Shown here: positions 35,370 through 44,964 of the stretch, piece after piece
Layout of the letters: every line of letters begins with the position of its first letter
Position numbering within the stretch: position 1 is the stretch's first letter
Origin: Ralstonia sp. RRA
Lineage (GTDB): Bacteria > Pseudomonadota > Gammaproteobacteria > Burkholderiales > Burkholderiaceae
NCBI RefSeq assembly: GCF_037023145.1
Contig: NZ_CP146091.1
Location: forward strand, 992,001-1,056,000
Direction of reading: 5' to 3'
DNA length: 64,000 nt
Notes under the pieces: generated by a model
What the model saw: the letters and a program-made list of their open reading frames with translations, nothing else
Told to the model about the DNA's origin: nothing
Database searches by the model: none
Program-made: the position numbers and the translations under genes

Positions 35370-36041
35370 TTGGCCCGCAACTCTCTGCGGCGTTTCACTA
35401 AATTGCGGTACGCGGATGGAGGTCTAAGAGTGAGTCAAGATAGCAGCGCTCAGGAATGCCTTTTGGCGTTGCGCGATTCAATCGAAGTACACCGCTCGCA
35501 TCTGCGAGTTGGAATGCTCGAGAATGGGCTAACCGTCTGGTTCAGCGTCGACGGCAACTCCGAACTGCGGGCTATACGTCTACGTGCTAAGGGTCGCCAG
35601 GGCGTCTTTGACCTTAAGCGCGCTGCGTCTTCTCGAGCAGAGGAGCGCCAGATATGTGAGCCATTCGACGGCTCACTAGAACAGCTATTGAGCATCATCG
35701 ACAGCGAAGTCGAATTGATTCGGCAGCGCGCAGCCGCCTCGAGCCCGACTCGCCGATTGCCGGTCAATGACAGCGACGCTCATCCTCAAAGCAAGATAGT
35801 TGGCGGCAATGCGCCCGCGCGAGCCGAGTGCTCCCTGAGCTTTGCGCCCGAAGTGGTCGAGCCGGAAGATTTCGATGTAACCCTGCCGTACGCGTATCGC
35901 TGGGAGATATTCACGGTGGGCGGTGAGCGTGCCGGCGTCTATATCGGTATTGCTGGGCGCAAAGGTCCACCCGTCGGGTACAGTCGTATTCGCCGTTATT
36001 GGACGAACGTAGAGAACTTGCTGGCTGGCAGGCCCTACGCG
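35370..36041 (+). pseudogene. 5' part of a gene interrupted by an IS407-type element
   Basis: TTG 35370 opens 224 codons ending GRPYA, where the element supplies a TGA. Removing the element and one copy of the 4-base duplication CGCG joins this frame to 37299-37490 and gives a 287-residue protein with RVGQRIVLTYLQNPADG near the end. GERAGVYIGIAGRKGPP and RRYWTNVENLLAGRPYASNP suggest a fold like a GIY-YIG nuclease, but this is only a visual resemblance. Confidence 0.85.
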
Positions 36042-36087
36042 TGACGTGACCGATATTCCGGTCCAGTTCTTGTGAGAGGGTTGAAGT

Positions 36088-36951
36088 TTATTGGATGGTG
36101 CCTGGTTGCTGTGCGGTCATCGGTGTTGGCCAGTGGGCGGCAGGTGCCGGCGGACGGTATCCAAGCGACGAATGCGGTCGCCGCGTGTTGTAGTGCCGGC
36201 GCCATTGTTCAATGACGACCTGCGCTTCTTTGAGGCTGTAGAACAGTTCGCCGTTGAGCAGCTCATCGCGCAGCTTGCCGTTGAAGGACTCGCAGTAGCC
36301 GTTCTCCCACGGGCTGCCGGGTGCGATGAACAGCGTCTTCGCACCCAAACGTCCCAGCCAGTCACGCACGATGTTCGCTGTCATCTCCGCACCGTTGTCC
36401 GAGCGCACATGCGCGGGGATGCCATGTACCAGCATGGCGTCGGCCAGCGTCTCGATGACGTCCATACTGTTTAAGCGTCGCCCTACCTTGATGGCTAGAC
36501 ACTGGCGCGAGAACTCGTCGACGAGCGTCATCAGTCGCAGGCTGCGGCCGTCTTCGGTCGTGTGGTGCACGAAGTCGTAGCTCCAGACGTGATGTGGATA
36601 CTCCGGGCGTAGCCGCACACAGGAGCCATCGTTGAACCATAGACGGCCCCTCGGGCGCTGCTTCTTCGGTACCTTGAGCCCCTCGCGACGCCAGATGCGC
36701 TGCACGCGGTCGCGGCCAACCTGCCAACCGCTGGCCTGCAACAGCGCCGTGATGCGTCGGTAGCCATAGCGACCGTACTCGGCCGCCAGCGCAACGATGG
36801 CCTGCGTGAGTGCGTCCTCGTCAGCGCGCACCGTCGCCACATAGCGCTGTACGGCCCGGGACTGGCCCACGACGCGGCAGGCTTTGCGCTCCGAGACCTC
36901 GAACCGTTCCTGCAGCATGCACACGGCGCGTCGGCGTCGCTCGGGGCTCAC
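36088..36951 (-). CDS. IS3-family transposase, OrfB (DDE integrase)
   Basis: 287 residues. An HTH_21 region ([18 protein letters not shown]) precedes the integrase core: Asp in [20 protein letters not shown], Asp in [20 protein letters not shown] and Glu in [20 protein letters not shown]. It overlaps OrfA by 4 bases (ATGA), as in IS407-type elements. The catalytic residues are present, so it may be active. Confidence 0.95.
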   Translation of the reverse strand: MSPERRRRAVCMLQERFEVSERKACRVVGQSRAVQRYVATVRADEDALTQAIVALAAEYGRYGYRRITALLQASGWQVGRDRVQRIWRREGLKVPKKQRPRGRLWFNDGSCVRLRPEYPHHVWSYDFVHHTTEDGRSLRLMTLVDEFSRQCLAIKVGRRLNSMDVIETLADAMLVHGIPAHVRSDNGAEMTANIVRDWLGRLGAKTLFIAPGSPWENGYCESFNGKLRDELLNGELFYSLKEAQVVIEQWRRHYNTRRPHSSLGYRPPAPAAHWPTPMTAQQPGTIQ

Positions 36952-37226
36952 CAGTTTCCCGAAGCGACCTCCTTGAGCATCGCCTTCTCCAGCGACAGGT
37001 CGGCAACCAGCCTGCGCAGCCGGGCGTTCTCGCGCTCAAGCTCCTTGAAGCGTTTGGCTTGGTCGTGCTGCAGGCCGCCGTACTCCTTGCGCCAACGGTA
37101 ATAGCTCTGCTCGGAAATGCTGGCCTCCTTGCAGGCCAGTTGAGCGGTCTTGCCACTGCCCATCGCTACTTCGATGAGGCGCAGCTTCGCGATGATTTGT
37201 TCGGGGGTAAAGCTCTTGCGAGGCAT
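36948..37226 (-). CDS. IS3-family transposase, OrfA
   Basis: 92 residues. A helix-turn-helix with [20 protein letters not shown] and [19 protein letters not shown] is followed by a leucine-zipper coiled coil ([20 protein letters not shown]). Usual length for OrfA. ATG at 37226. Confidence 0.95.
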   Translation of the reverse strand: MPRKSFTPEQIIAKLRLIEVAMGSGKTAQLACKEASISEQSYYRWRKEYGGLQHDQAKRFKELERENARLRRLVADLSLEKAMLKEVASGNW

Positions 37227-37298
37227 CTTGGGTTGCTCCTTGCCAGGGTTGAATTCTCTCTTTCAACCTGGACTCGAAACAACCGGTCACGTCACGCG

Positions 37299-37490
37299 TC
37301 GAACCCAGGTCGGCCCTATCGCAAGGTCCACGACGCCCTTGCCAACGCGGTTAGGGTCGGGCAACGCATCGTACTCACCTATCTTCAGAACCCGGCAGAC
37401 GGAGAGAGTCTGGACGAGTTGGAACGCCGACTAATCCGGGAGCATGACAGCTTTGGGCCGCTTGCCCATCAGCTTAACGGCACCCTTTAA
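37299..37490 (+). pseudogene. 3' part of the gene interrupted by the IS407-type element
   Basis: 63 codons starting SNPGRPYRKVHDALANAVRV and ending in TAA at 37488-37490. The frame is the exact continuation of 35370-36041 after one CGCG copy is removed. The 3' half keeps normal codon use and lacks stop codons, so the insertion looks recent. Confidence 0.85.
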
Positions 37491-37642
37491 GTTCGGGCGA
37501 TTTCGTCTCGCGGTCGACTCCCTCTCGCGGTATTCATGCGGCTATTGAGTAGCACACCGTACCTCTTCCTCGGCGTGCCGCTCAAGAACGCTACCGTTGC
37601 TTGCGCTTTATCCGCAAAATCGGTGGCTGAAACCTACCACTG

Positions 37643-40600
37643 CTACGCGGCGGTGGCTCTTACCGCGCGAGCAGCCACCGGCAGATATAGCCACTGCTCT
37701 TTGACCGCTTTGCCCGTACAAGCTTCGATTGCCTGGGCGTAGGCAGATAGCTGCGCCCCATGCTGTTGCACAAGCGTGTCATCATGGCTCGTACCACCAG
37801 GGTTGGCCTTGTGGTCCAACAAAACCCATCCTCCGGGTGTTTCCACGAGCAGGTCGATACGGCCCCGCAAACGGGTTCCGTCGGGGCGATTGGCTTCCAC
37901 TGGTACTTCAACATGGACCGCGCAATCCGGCCAGCGTTGCTGCAGCCACGCAAAGAAGGCTTGTATCTGAGCAACCACTGCGGTTCTGTCGACTGCGTGG
38001 GCTACACCCCATGCCAAGAGGATGCGTTCGATGTCCACCTCAGAGACCGTGCCTGCCACGCTGGCGCGCGCTACACACAGGTGCAGCGCAGTCCCCAGGT
38101 CGTTCATCGCGACACTGCCAGAAATTGCGATGCGGACACCTACTGCCTCGGACTCAGCGACGCCATATGCTCCGCCTGTAGCGCTGCTGGGGCGATACCA
38201 CAGCGGTGGGGCGTCTGTGGCTGGCGCAGCGACAAACCAGCTGCAAGTGGTCGCTACCTGCTCAGGCGGCTCGAGGGCACAATCTTCAGCCTTCCAGGTT
38301 CGGGATTCTCTCTGGATGGTTCTGCCGTCCGATAAGGTAACTGGGCCGCTATCACCGAAGAGCAAAGCGGTGGCGCCGAGTTCATCCACCCAGCCTCGAT
38401 TAGCGCCTCTCTTGCGCACACAGGAGACCAGAACATTGATGTCACGGGCGCGGGTCATGCTGACGTAGAACAACCGCTTGTTCTCTGCAAGGGCGTCCGC
38501 TGCCATTGCCTTGCCGATGACGCTGGCCTCCGCGTTTGCTGCGGCTTGAGGTTGCGTGCGTTTGCCCCAGGTCTTGAGCCAGAAGTGTACGAACCGATTG
38601 TCAAGGGGGCGTTCAGCATTGAAGTCGCCCTCGGTGCGAGCACGAACTTCCCACAAAGCACTTCGTGCTCCGGTTCCTAGCGACGAGAGGATAACGACGG
38701 GCCATTCAAGGCCCTTTGCGCCGTGGTGGGTCATCACACTGACGGCATCGTCCGCATTTGTTGCGCGGTCGTCATCTTGAGCTTCGGCTAGAGCTTCAAA
38801 CCACCGTAGCAAACCGCTAACCGTCGCAGGCCGCTTGGCCGCCTCACATTCATCCTCGTAAGCTGTGGCGAGCTCCACCAGGGCTTCGACGTTGGCGATT
38901 CGAGTCCTAGCCTGCTGGGGTGAGCTCGACCACTGGCTGGCCACCCGTGCGACATGCGACTCGGCCTTTGCCAATCGCAGCGCTTCCTTGGGCGTCAACG
39001 TTGAAAGCTTTGGCCTTAGGGCTTCAAGGCGTGCAAGTAGCGGATGCGCTGAGGCGCCAGTAGTCCTCCACTGGTGCGACACCGCGCCCTCTTCGGAAAT
39101 GAATCTGAGCCGGTCGGCTAGCCACTCCTCCACCGGCACACCATCCGCTAGGCCAAGCACCAGGGCAGATGCGACGGTATCGCCGGGGTCGAGCAAACGT
39201 CGTAGGCACGCCAGGACAAAGATGGCCTCGGGTGTCCCCAGCAGACCTGCTCGGGGACTTGCCGATGGGATGCCCCACCGGGTCAGCGATGTCACCGCCA
39301 GTTCGACTTGGTCATTCTTGCGGCATAGGACCGCAATATCGCCAGGACGTACGGGCCGTAGTGTCTTTGTTGCCTTGTCCTCGACTTTGAGGTCTGAGTT
39401 AACTAGCGCGTGCACGGCCTGTCCAAGTCCGAGGTAATCCGTCTCGTTCTTGTTGCTCTCGAAGTTCCAGTTCAAGAGAACAGGCTGGTCTTGGATATCA
39501 GTACGCCACGACTGCAACCGAACGTCCTCGGGTTGCAGGTCAGGCAAGAATGCCGATTCGAAGACCGAATTCGTCAACGACACAAGCGCAGGTGTCGAAC
39601 GACGCGACGTGACCAGAGGCTCGCCAATCTCACCGCCCCAGCCCTCGATAGCGCCGAGAATCCCCGAAATGAGCCGCGCATCTGTGCCGCGAAAGCCGTA
39701 GATGGCTTGTTTGGGGTCACCTACCCACACGGAGCGCTTGGCTAGCTTTGCAAGCTCTACGAAGAGCGCCAACTGCAGCGGGCTCGTGTCCTGGAACTCG
39801 TCGACCATGACCAAGTCCAGCTCGCCGGCCAGGGCGGCGCGCACCTCTTCGTTGTCACGCAGAACACTGAGCAACAAGACCTCTTGGTCGCTGAAATCAA
39901 CGGCACCCAGCGTCCGCTTACTTTCCGCGTATGAGTCGAGAGCGTCGGCGGCTAGGTTGAAGACCAAATCCAGATACCGACGCACGTCAGCATGGAAAGC
40001 CGGGTGAGATTCGTGCACCTGAGCAGCTTCGGCGACGGGTTGGACTTTGTCCTTAACCTTGGCTCCAGCGTCGATGCTGCATCCGGCAAGCCAGTCTTGC
40101 CAGGTCCATCGGCCCGCACGGAATACCCTTTCGAGCCGTTCCAGTTCCTGGTGCCCCTCTCGCAGGTTCTTTGCGACCTGGCCTCCGGCTGCCTCGGTCT
40201 GCTGGATGTAGGCAGACACATCTGCCAAGGCCTTCGTCAACGCGGCAGTCAGCGCTTCGGTGGGGGCGGCACCTTTCGATGGCGCGGGCCAGTTAGCGAG
40301 CATCAGGTCGGCGTTTCTGGCACCCATGGTGCGCAGTTGTTCCGGAGAGATGTCGTTGTCTCGCGCGGCCTTGACTACATTCTCAATGGACTTGGACCAT
40401 TCTGCTTGCTCGATACCGAACTTAGCCGTGAGTTCAACGAGTTCTGCTTGCCCATCTTTATCGAGCGTTTCGGCAAGGGATGCGGCTAGCAACCGCTTGG
40501 TCTGTCCTTCGCTCAGCACGGTCTGGTCCGGAGACAGGCCTAGCTCAAAGCAGAATCGCTTGAGCATCTGTCCGCAAACGCTATTGACGGTGCCGAGTCT

Positions 40601-40819
40601 GGCTTGACCAATTGCCGTCGCCAAGTCGATGCGGCCCCTGTCCAGAAGTCGTGAGCGCGCACGCTCGCGCAACTCGGTCGCTGCCTTGACCGTGAACGTA
40701 GTGGCGAGGATGCCCTGCGGACGTGCATCTCCCGACTCAAGCGCCTCCGCTAGAGTGGTGGTGAGCTTGTAGGTCTTGCCGCTGCCGGCGCCAGCGCTGA
40801 TGAACTCGATGTTATTCAT
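37643..40819 (-). CDS. AddA-like UvrD/Rep helicase with C-terminal RecB-type nuclease
   Basis: A 1,058-residue protein from ATG 40819. Walker A AGAGSGKT is at residues 9-16. Motif II is DEFQDTSPLQLA near 338, motif III WVGDPKQAIYGFRGTDARLI near 365, and motif VI FYVSMTRARDINVLVS. A PD-(D/E)XK nuclease ends the protein (GRIDLLVETPGGWVLLDHKA, near 985-1008). It should unwind and cut DNA ends. The start overlaps the AddB-like gene by 4 bases. It is a second helicase-nuclease set, in accessory DNA, so a role against phage or foreign DNA is likely. Confidence 0.9.
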   Translation of the reverse strand: MNNIEFISAGAGSGKTYKLTTTLAEALESGDARPQGILATTFTVKAATELRERARSRLLDRGRIDLATAIGQARLGTVNSVCGQMLKRFCFELGLSPDQTVLSEGQTKRLLAASLAETLDKDGQAELVELTAKFGIEQAEWSKSIENVVKAARDNDISPEQLRTMGARNADLMLANWPAPSKGAAPTEALTAALTKALADVSAYIQQTEAAGGQVAKNLREGHQELERLERVFRAGRWTWQDWLAGCSIDAGAKVKDKVQPVAEAAQVHESHPAFHADVRRYLDLVFNLAADALDSYAESKRTLGAVDFSDQEVLLLSVLRDNEEVRAALAGELDLVMVDEFQDTSPLQLALFVELAKLAKRSVWVGDPKQAIYGFRGTDARLISGILGAIEGWGGEIGEPLVTSRRSTPALVSLTNSVFESAFLPDLQPEDVRLQSWRTDIQDQPVLLNWNFESNKNETDYLGLGQAVHALVNSDLKVEDKATKTLRPVRPGDIAVLCRKNDQVELAVTSLTRWGIPSASPRAGLLGTPEAIFVLACLRRLLDPGDTVASALVLGLADGVPVEEWLADRLRFISEEGAVSHQWRTTGASAHPLLARLEALRPKLSTLTPKEALRLAKAESHVARVASQWSSSPQQARTRIANVEALVELATAYEDECEAAKRPATVSGLLRWFEALAEAQDDDRATNADDAVSVMTHHGAKGLEWPVVILSSLGTGARSALWEVRARTEGDFNAERPLDNRFVHFWLKTWGKRTQPQAAANAEASVIGKAMAADALAENKRLFYVSMTRARDINVLVSCVRKRGANRGWVDELGATALLFGDSGPVTLSDGRTIQRESRTWKAEDCALEPPEQVATTCSWFVAAPATDAPPLWYRPSSATGGAYGVAESEAVGVRIAISGSVAMNDLGTALHLCVARASVAGTVSEVDIERILLAWGVAHAVDRTAVVAQIQAFFAWLQQRWPDCAVHVEVPVEANRPDGTRLRGRIDLLVETPGGWVLLDHKANPGGTSHDDTLVQQHGAQLSAYAQAIEACTGKAVKEQWLYLPVAARAVRATAA

Positions 40820-43509
40820 TGTTCCCAGCCTCCAAGCAGTACCAGGAGGTCTTTGTCCCAAGTCTTTGGCCCTTCAACTTGCAGCGTTCCTGGTGGCCCC
40901 TGGAAGTCTTCGCCACCCCCAATGGATACAACCTCGATTTGTCCATTCGACCATTGCTCGGCGCGCCACTTCCAGCTCGTCATTGCTTGTTGGAGCAAGT
41001 CGGCAGTCGACCCAACAGGAGGTGTGCGTACCTGCGCTTCGGGCATGACATCAGGTGCCGTCACAAACATTGCACCTGACTCGAGGATGAAGTAGCCCAG
41101 TGCAGCAGGCGCAGTGCCCGTTTGCTGTTCGCAGAGTGAAGAGTAGAGGGCCAACTGCAGATGCTGGCCTTCATGCAAAGAGGCGGCGTAACGTTTGTCG
41201 CCGCGCCATTTCATGTCTAGCACCACGGACTGCCCCTTGGGCAGTTGTACAAGCAGGTCGGCTTTGCCGACGAGATGCACGCCGCCAAGTTTTCCCTCAA
41301 GAGCAAATTCAGTGCAGACGCCCGTTGCTCCTGCCGCTCGCAGGTGACTCAGCATGGAGAGAATTGCGCCCTCGCATACCGACTTGAATCGTTGCTGACT
41401 CACACCGGCGCCATGCATTAAGAGCAGCGCTCCTTCCGTTGCCAGTAGCTCATCGATATGCCCCCGAAACCACTCCATGGCTTGTTGGTCGGTCCAAGTT
41501 AGGCTGCCGACCTGTTCGAAGAGCTTCTCAAAGACGCGGTGTGCAAGAGTGCCGAGGAGACGATTGTCTTCCTCGACAGCGAGCAACTGTGTCGGGCGCA
41601 GCCGAGCAACTCGTTTGACAGCGTAAAGTGCCGGGGCGTTGAACAGTTCCGAGAGGGAGGTGAATGACTGTCTCTCCACAGGTAGCGCTACAGGCTCTCC
41701 CAGCTCGATGTATCTGGGGGCTTGCGGCAGTTGCATGCTGGCGAGATTGGCCGAGAGCGTCCCGACGAACTCATTGCTAAGCTCGGTGTCCAGATTAATG
41801 CAACTACCCTGCAGGCTTGGTGCCAGCCTCAGAAGCAGTTGGCGGAAGGGGTGCTCTTCGGCGCCGGCGGGCGGCAGTACTAATACGAACCGCTCCTTGG
41901 CTGCCAGCAATGGTTGCAGCCACTGCTGGGCCAATGAATCGAGTTCCTGTTGCGGGCTGCGCAACTCCACGCCTAGCTTGCGCAGCGCCTCCAGTTCGGT
42001 CTGGGACCAGGGAAGAGGCTGAGGTAACTGCGGGGTCGATGGCATCCACCAGATGACCTCGCTGGCGGGTTCGATGCAAGCAGCGGCACTCGACTCGGCG
42101 CGGATACAGCCAACCTGGGCGGGAGCACCGGGGTTCGTGGCGCCGGTTGGCGTGGCCTGCACTACGAGTTGTTCGAGCTGACGCGGCGTCAGGTTGGCAA
42201 CTCCTTGACCTTGGAACTCAACTAGACCTTCTCGAATGGCTGCGCACTGGCCGACGGCGGGAGTAACCGCTGCACGTAAGGCCTCGTCGCCGGTAAGACG
42301 CTTGCGAAGCGCCTCAGCGAGCCTGTCGACGCGAGTCAACAGGGCATCCACCGGGGCTCCCATGTCTCGGGTCCAGCGCTCGCCCTCTAGCCAAAATGCG
42401 ATGTCATCCAGAATAGGCTCCCCGCCATCGCTCGCTTTGAGGTCGGCCTTAACCTTCTCCCAGGCCTCACCGCCGATGCCTGGTTGGTCCGCCACAGCTC
42501 TGGCAAGACTTGCTCGCACGCTCCGGCTGAAGGGGCCGATTGGGTGAGAGAGAAATTCGACCAGCCGTCCGATATCGACCGGTTTCCAACACATCTCAAG
42601 CGCCAGTCCCACGGCCTGCAGCGCTGGGCGAAGCTCGCTCGAATTCTGAAAGCCGCTGGCAGCACAGCCTGTTGCCATCATCGTGGCGTCCAGTGAGTCC
42701 CCCTCGGACTCGCAGACCAGCAAGCGGTCTGCGCCGCTTTCCCGGCACGTGGCGCTTAGCCAATGCTCGGCCGTCTCGCGAGTTGACGCCTGCACAAGCA
42801 CTACGCTGCCGTCGGCAATCGGACTTGCCAGGGCTTCGAGCTGCCCATCCTGCAGCGCTTGAACGGCGCGCTCCTGCAACTGACGAAGCTGTCCAGCCCC
42901 CTGGGGTTCAGGTTGCCACTGTGTGACGTTCGGCAGCAGGGCCAAGACCCTTCGCCAGACCGCTGGGAAACTTTCTAATGGGTCCACCAGCAGTACGGTC
43001 TGAATCGGGGTGCGTTCAGTAGCCAGACTGGTCAACACCTCGGTGAGGCGCTCGGCTTCGCCGGGCGGAATGTCGCCAAAGGCCGACTGCTCGACCAGTG
43101 CCATTTCTTGGAGCCTTCTTGGACCATCGGCTGGCGTGGAGCCGTCCCAGCCAGCCAGGCGCCATTCATCGCGCCAAGCCAACAGACGGGCGCTTGTTCC
43201 AACGCTATCAGCTTCCAAAGACCGGCTGTAGAAGCGGGGCCGGTCGGCATGCCTTCTCAAGTGGCCCAGGTAGCTCGTCACGCGGCGAGCCTGGGAAACC
43301 TCTGGCCTGCTTAGACCCAGGTACATCTCGAGGAGTCCAAGTAGGCCCATCCGCCCAACAACAGGTTCGTTGAGTGTGTTCTTGAGTGAGGGTCCCTGGC
43401 GACCGTCTAGGCTGAGTCCGAGCGTAATGTGCATGGGCGGTTGTACAGAGCTAGGTGCTGCGTAGAAAACCTTGTCGAGACTATAAGTACGCCAAAGCAG
43501 ACGGCGCAA
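40816..43509 (-). CDS. AddB-like PD-(D/E)XK nuclease protein
   Basis: An 897-residue protein that opens at TTG 43509. The C-terminal nuclease has GKADLLVQLPKGQSVVLDMK followed by HLQLALYSSLCEQ, near residues 745-790, with the catalytic Asp and Asp-Met-Lys. The N-terminal part lacks clear helicase motifs, as in AddB. It is the first gene of the pair, and two operator copies lie 69 and 149 bases upstream. With the AddA-like protein it likely forms a heterodimer. Confidence 0.85.
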   Translation of the reverse strand: MRRLLWRTYSLDKVFYAAPSSVQPPMHITLGLSLDGRQGPSLKNTLNEPVVGRMGLLGLLEMYLGLSRPEVSQARRVTSYLGHLRRHADRPRFYSRSLEADSVGTSARLLAWRDEWRLAGWDGSTPADGPRRLQEMALVEQSAFGDIPPGEAERLTEVLTSLATERTPIQTVLLVDPLESFPAVWRRVLALLPNVTQWQPEPQGAGQLRQLQERAVQALQDGQLEALASPIADGSVVLVQASTRETAEHWLSATCRESGADRLLVCESEGDSLDATMMATGCAASGFQNSSELRPALQAVGLALEMCWKPVDIGRLVEFLSHPIGPFSRSVRASLARAVADQPGIGGEAWEKVKADLKASDGGEPILDDIAFWLEGERWTRDMGAPVDALLTRVDRLAEALRKRLTGDEALRAAVTPAVGQCAAIREGLVEFQGQGVANLTPRQLEQLVVQATPTGATNPGAPAQVGCIRAESSAAACIEPASEVIWWMPSTPQLPQPLPWSQTELEALRKLGVELRSPQQELDSLAQQWLQPLLAAKERFVLVLPPAGAEEHPFRQLLLRLAPSLQGSCINLDTELSNEFVGTLSANLASMQLPQAPRYIELGEPVALPVERQSFTSLSELFNAPALYAVKRVARLRPTQLLAVEEDNRLLGTLAHRVFEKLFEQVGSLTWTDQQAMEWFRGHIDELLATEGALLLMHGAGVSQQRFKSVCEGAILSMLSHLRAAGATGVCTEFALEGKLGGVHLVGKADLLVQLPKGQSVVLDMKWRGDKRYAASLHEGQHLQLALYSSLCEQQTGTAPAALGYFILESGAMFVTAPDVMPEAQVRTPPVGSTADLLQQAMTSWKWRAEQWSNGQIEVVSIGGGEDFQGPPGTLQVEGPKTWDKDLLVLLGGWEQ

Positions 43510-43577
43510 CCGACGTGTCGGGAGCGGTTATCGCTCGTTTTTCAAGAGTACGTGGGTTCAGAGTCTAAGGGGGTATC

Positions 43578-43594
43578 GAGACGTTCTGTGTCTT
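43578..43594. promoter_or_regulatory. Putative WYL operator, copy 4
   Basis: GAGACG-TTCTG-TGTCTT, read on the other strand as AAGACACAGAACGTCTC. It lies 69 bases upstream of the AddB-like start codon. Confidence 0.72.
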
Positions 43595-43657
43595 AATTGG
43601 AATTGACCACTATTCTCGTCGCCATAGGTCTGTAAGGCTCCGCCCAGCGGCCCGTTT

Positions 43658-43674
43658 GAGACGCGGAATGTCTT
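43658..43674. promoter_or_regulatory. Putative WYL operator, copy 5
   Basis: GAGACG-CGGAA-TGTCTT, 80 bases from copy 4, matching copies 2 and 3 at most positions. It lies upstream of the AddB-like gene. Confidence 0.75.
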
Positions 43675-44221
43675 CATTTTGCGGAAAACTGGTATCAAGT
43701 CGCTGGGCATCATCCTGTCCGTGTTGCTCGGACGCGCGGAGAGGGATGCAAACGCAGTATCTACGAAGGAAATGACACTTGGCGGGTGATTTTTGGTGGC
43801 CCTAAAGATTTTCACTTCTTTGCCGTTTCTTGTGCCTCATGCCAGTAATGGCCGTTTCATGGGGCTCCCCTCCTGTGTGGGGGGTACATGCCGCAGCGTC
43901 AGTTGTATAAACGAGGGCGCACAATTAAGTAGCCGCTGACAAGGGTGAGCGGCTCGACATTCTCCGTCTGCGGGTGAGAAGAGTATGGCAGTCATTGGCC
44001 TAGTAAAGTGGAACGGCAGCCAACTCCTGAGGTCCGGGTGATAGCGAGCAAGCCTAGCGATATTCCGTTCCTTCGCGTTCAACCGCAGAACCAGCGGCAC
44101 TTTGCCGATGCGCAGCGCCCATCTGGCGCAGTGTAGTTGCGAAGTTCAGTCCAACCGGACACGTCTCGTTGCAGAGCAGACGATACGGCGAACTATGGTA
44201 TTCGACACACAGAGAGGAGTT

Positions 44222-44692
44222 GAGATGCTTCCCAAGAATCTACAGAGGTTGGAAGAGTTGCGAGAGGAGTGCAAGTCAATGGTGACGAAGCGGGCGCTAG
44301 CCTCCGGCGGAGTCTCTGCCATTCCTACGCCGGGCGTGGATGTGGCCGCAGACGTTGTCATTCTTCTGGAGCTGATTCCAGCTATCAATAATAAATTCGG
44401 CCTATCTAAGGACCAAATCGGTCATTACGACGAGGCAACCAAACAGGTGATTTTTCAGATACTTAAACGCGCGGGTTTGGCAATGATTGGGGCGGAAGTC
44501 ACAAAGACTCTCATCACGCAGGCCCTAAAAAAGGTAGCAGGGAGGGCCGTAACAAAACAGGTTCTCAAGTTCGTCCCTGTAATCGGATGGGCGACCAATG
44601 CAGCCATCGGCTTCGCTGCGATGAAGTACGTAGGAAATTCACACGTCGATGATTGCTTCGATGTTTGCAGACAAATTATTGAAGCAGCTTAA
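44222..44692 (+). CDS. DUF697- or EcsC-like helical protein upstream of the Wadjet operon
   Basis: ATG 44224 or the adjacent start gives about 156 residues. SGGVSAIPTPGVDVAADVVI and LLELIPAINNKFGLSKDQI with the C-terminal KQVLKFVPVIGWATNAAIGF resemble the helical tail of GTPase-linked DUF697 proteins. The two hydrophobic stretches are amphipathic rather than full membrane segments. It lies before JetA on the same strand, with one small gene between. It may be a Wadjet accessory gene or an independent passenger. Confidence 0.6.
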   Translation, partial: EMLPKNLQRLEELREECKSMVTKRALASGGVSAIPTPGVDVAADVVILLELIPAINNKFGLSKDQIGHYDEATKQVIFQILKRAGLAMIGAEVTKTLITQALKKVAGRAVTKQVLKFVPVIGWATNAAIGFAAMKYVGNSHVDDCFDVCRQIIEAA

Positions 44693-44740
44693 ATTCCGCA
44701 GTCGGATTGTGGTGGCTGTTCTATTTTTTTGAGGGCTGGT

Positions 44741-44917
44741 GTGCCAATAATATTAATCATCGGCATCATCCTGTACGTCTCTATAGCAGTAAAAAAAGGT
44801 AGGGCGGCCGCGAATCGTGCGGCTAATATTGTCTTTGGCCTAATTCTATTTCTCGTAGTTGCGTATCTCGCAATGGGGTTGTTGGGGTTTGGCAAGGGCG
44901 GTCGCTACGGCCTCTAG
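44741..44917 (+). CDS. Small membrane protein of 58 residues
   Basis: GTG 44741 (or TTG 44729) opens a peptide with two hydrophobic segments, VPIILIIGIILYVSIAVKKG and ANIVFGLILFLVVAYLAMGL. It ends 47 bases before JetA. It may be translated with the JetA genes, or be an unlinked passenger. No family is recognised. Confidence 0.6.
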   Translation: MPIILIIGIILYVSIAVKKGRAAANRAANIVFGLILFLVVAYLAMGLLGFGKGGRYGL

Positions 44918-44964
44918 TTGCGGCCCGACGTCGAACCGGTGGAGAACCGCAAGGGGAACTTCGC

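Larger units (their letters stand above)
36042..37294 (-). mobile_element. IS3-family element, IS407-like subgroup
   Basis: 1,253 bp. The ends are TGACGTGACCG at the left and its reverse complement CGGTCACGTCA at the right, with further paired bases inside. A 4-base direct repeat CGCG flanks it (36038-36041 and 37295-37298), as expected for this subgroup. Two overlapping transposase frames lie on the reverse strand. Confidence 0.93.
43510..44221. other. Long promoter region between the AddB-like gene and the 156-residue gene
   Basis: No gene is supported in this 710-base region. It holds two operator-like repeats near the AddB-like start and no other clear signal except short T-rich stretches. 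Confidence 0.5.
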
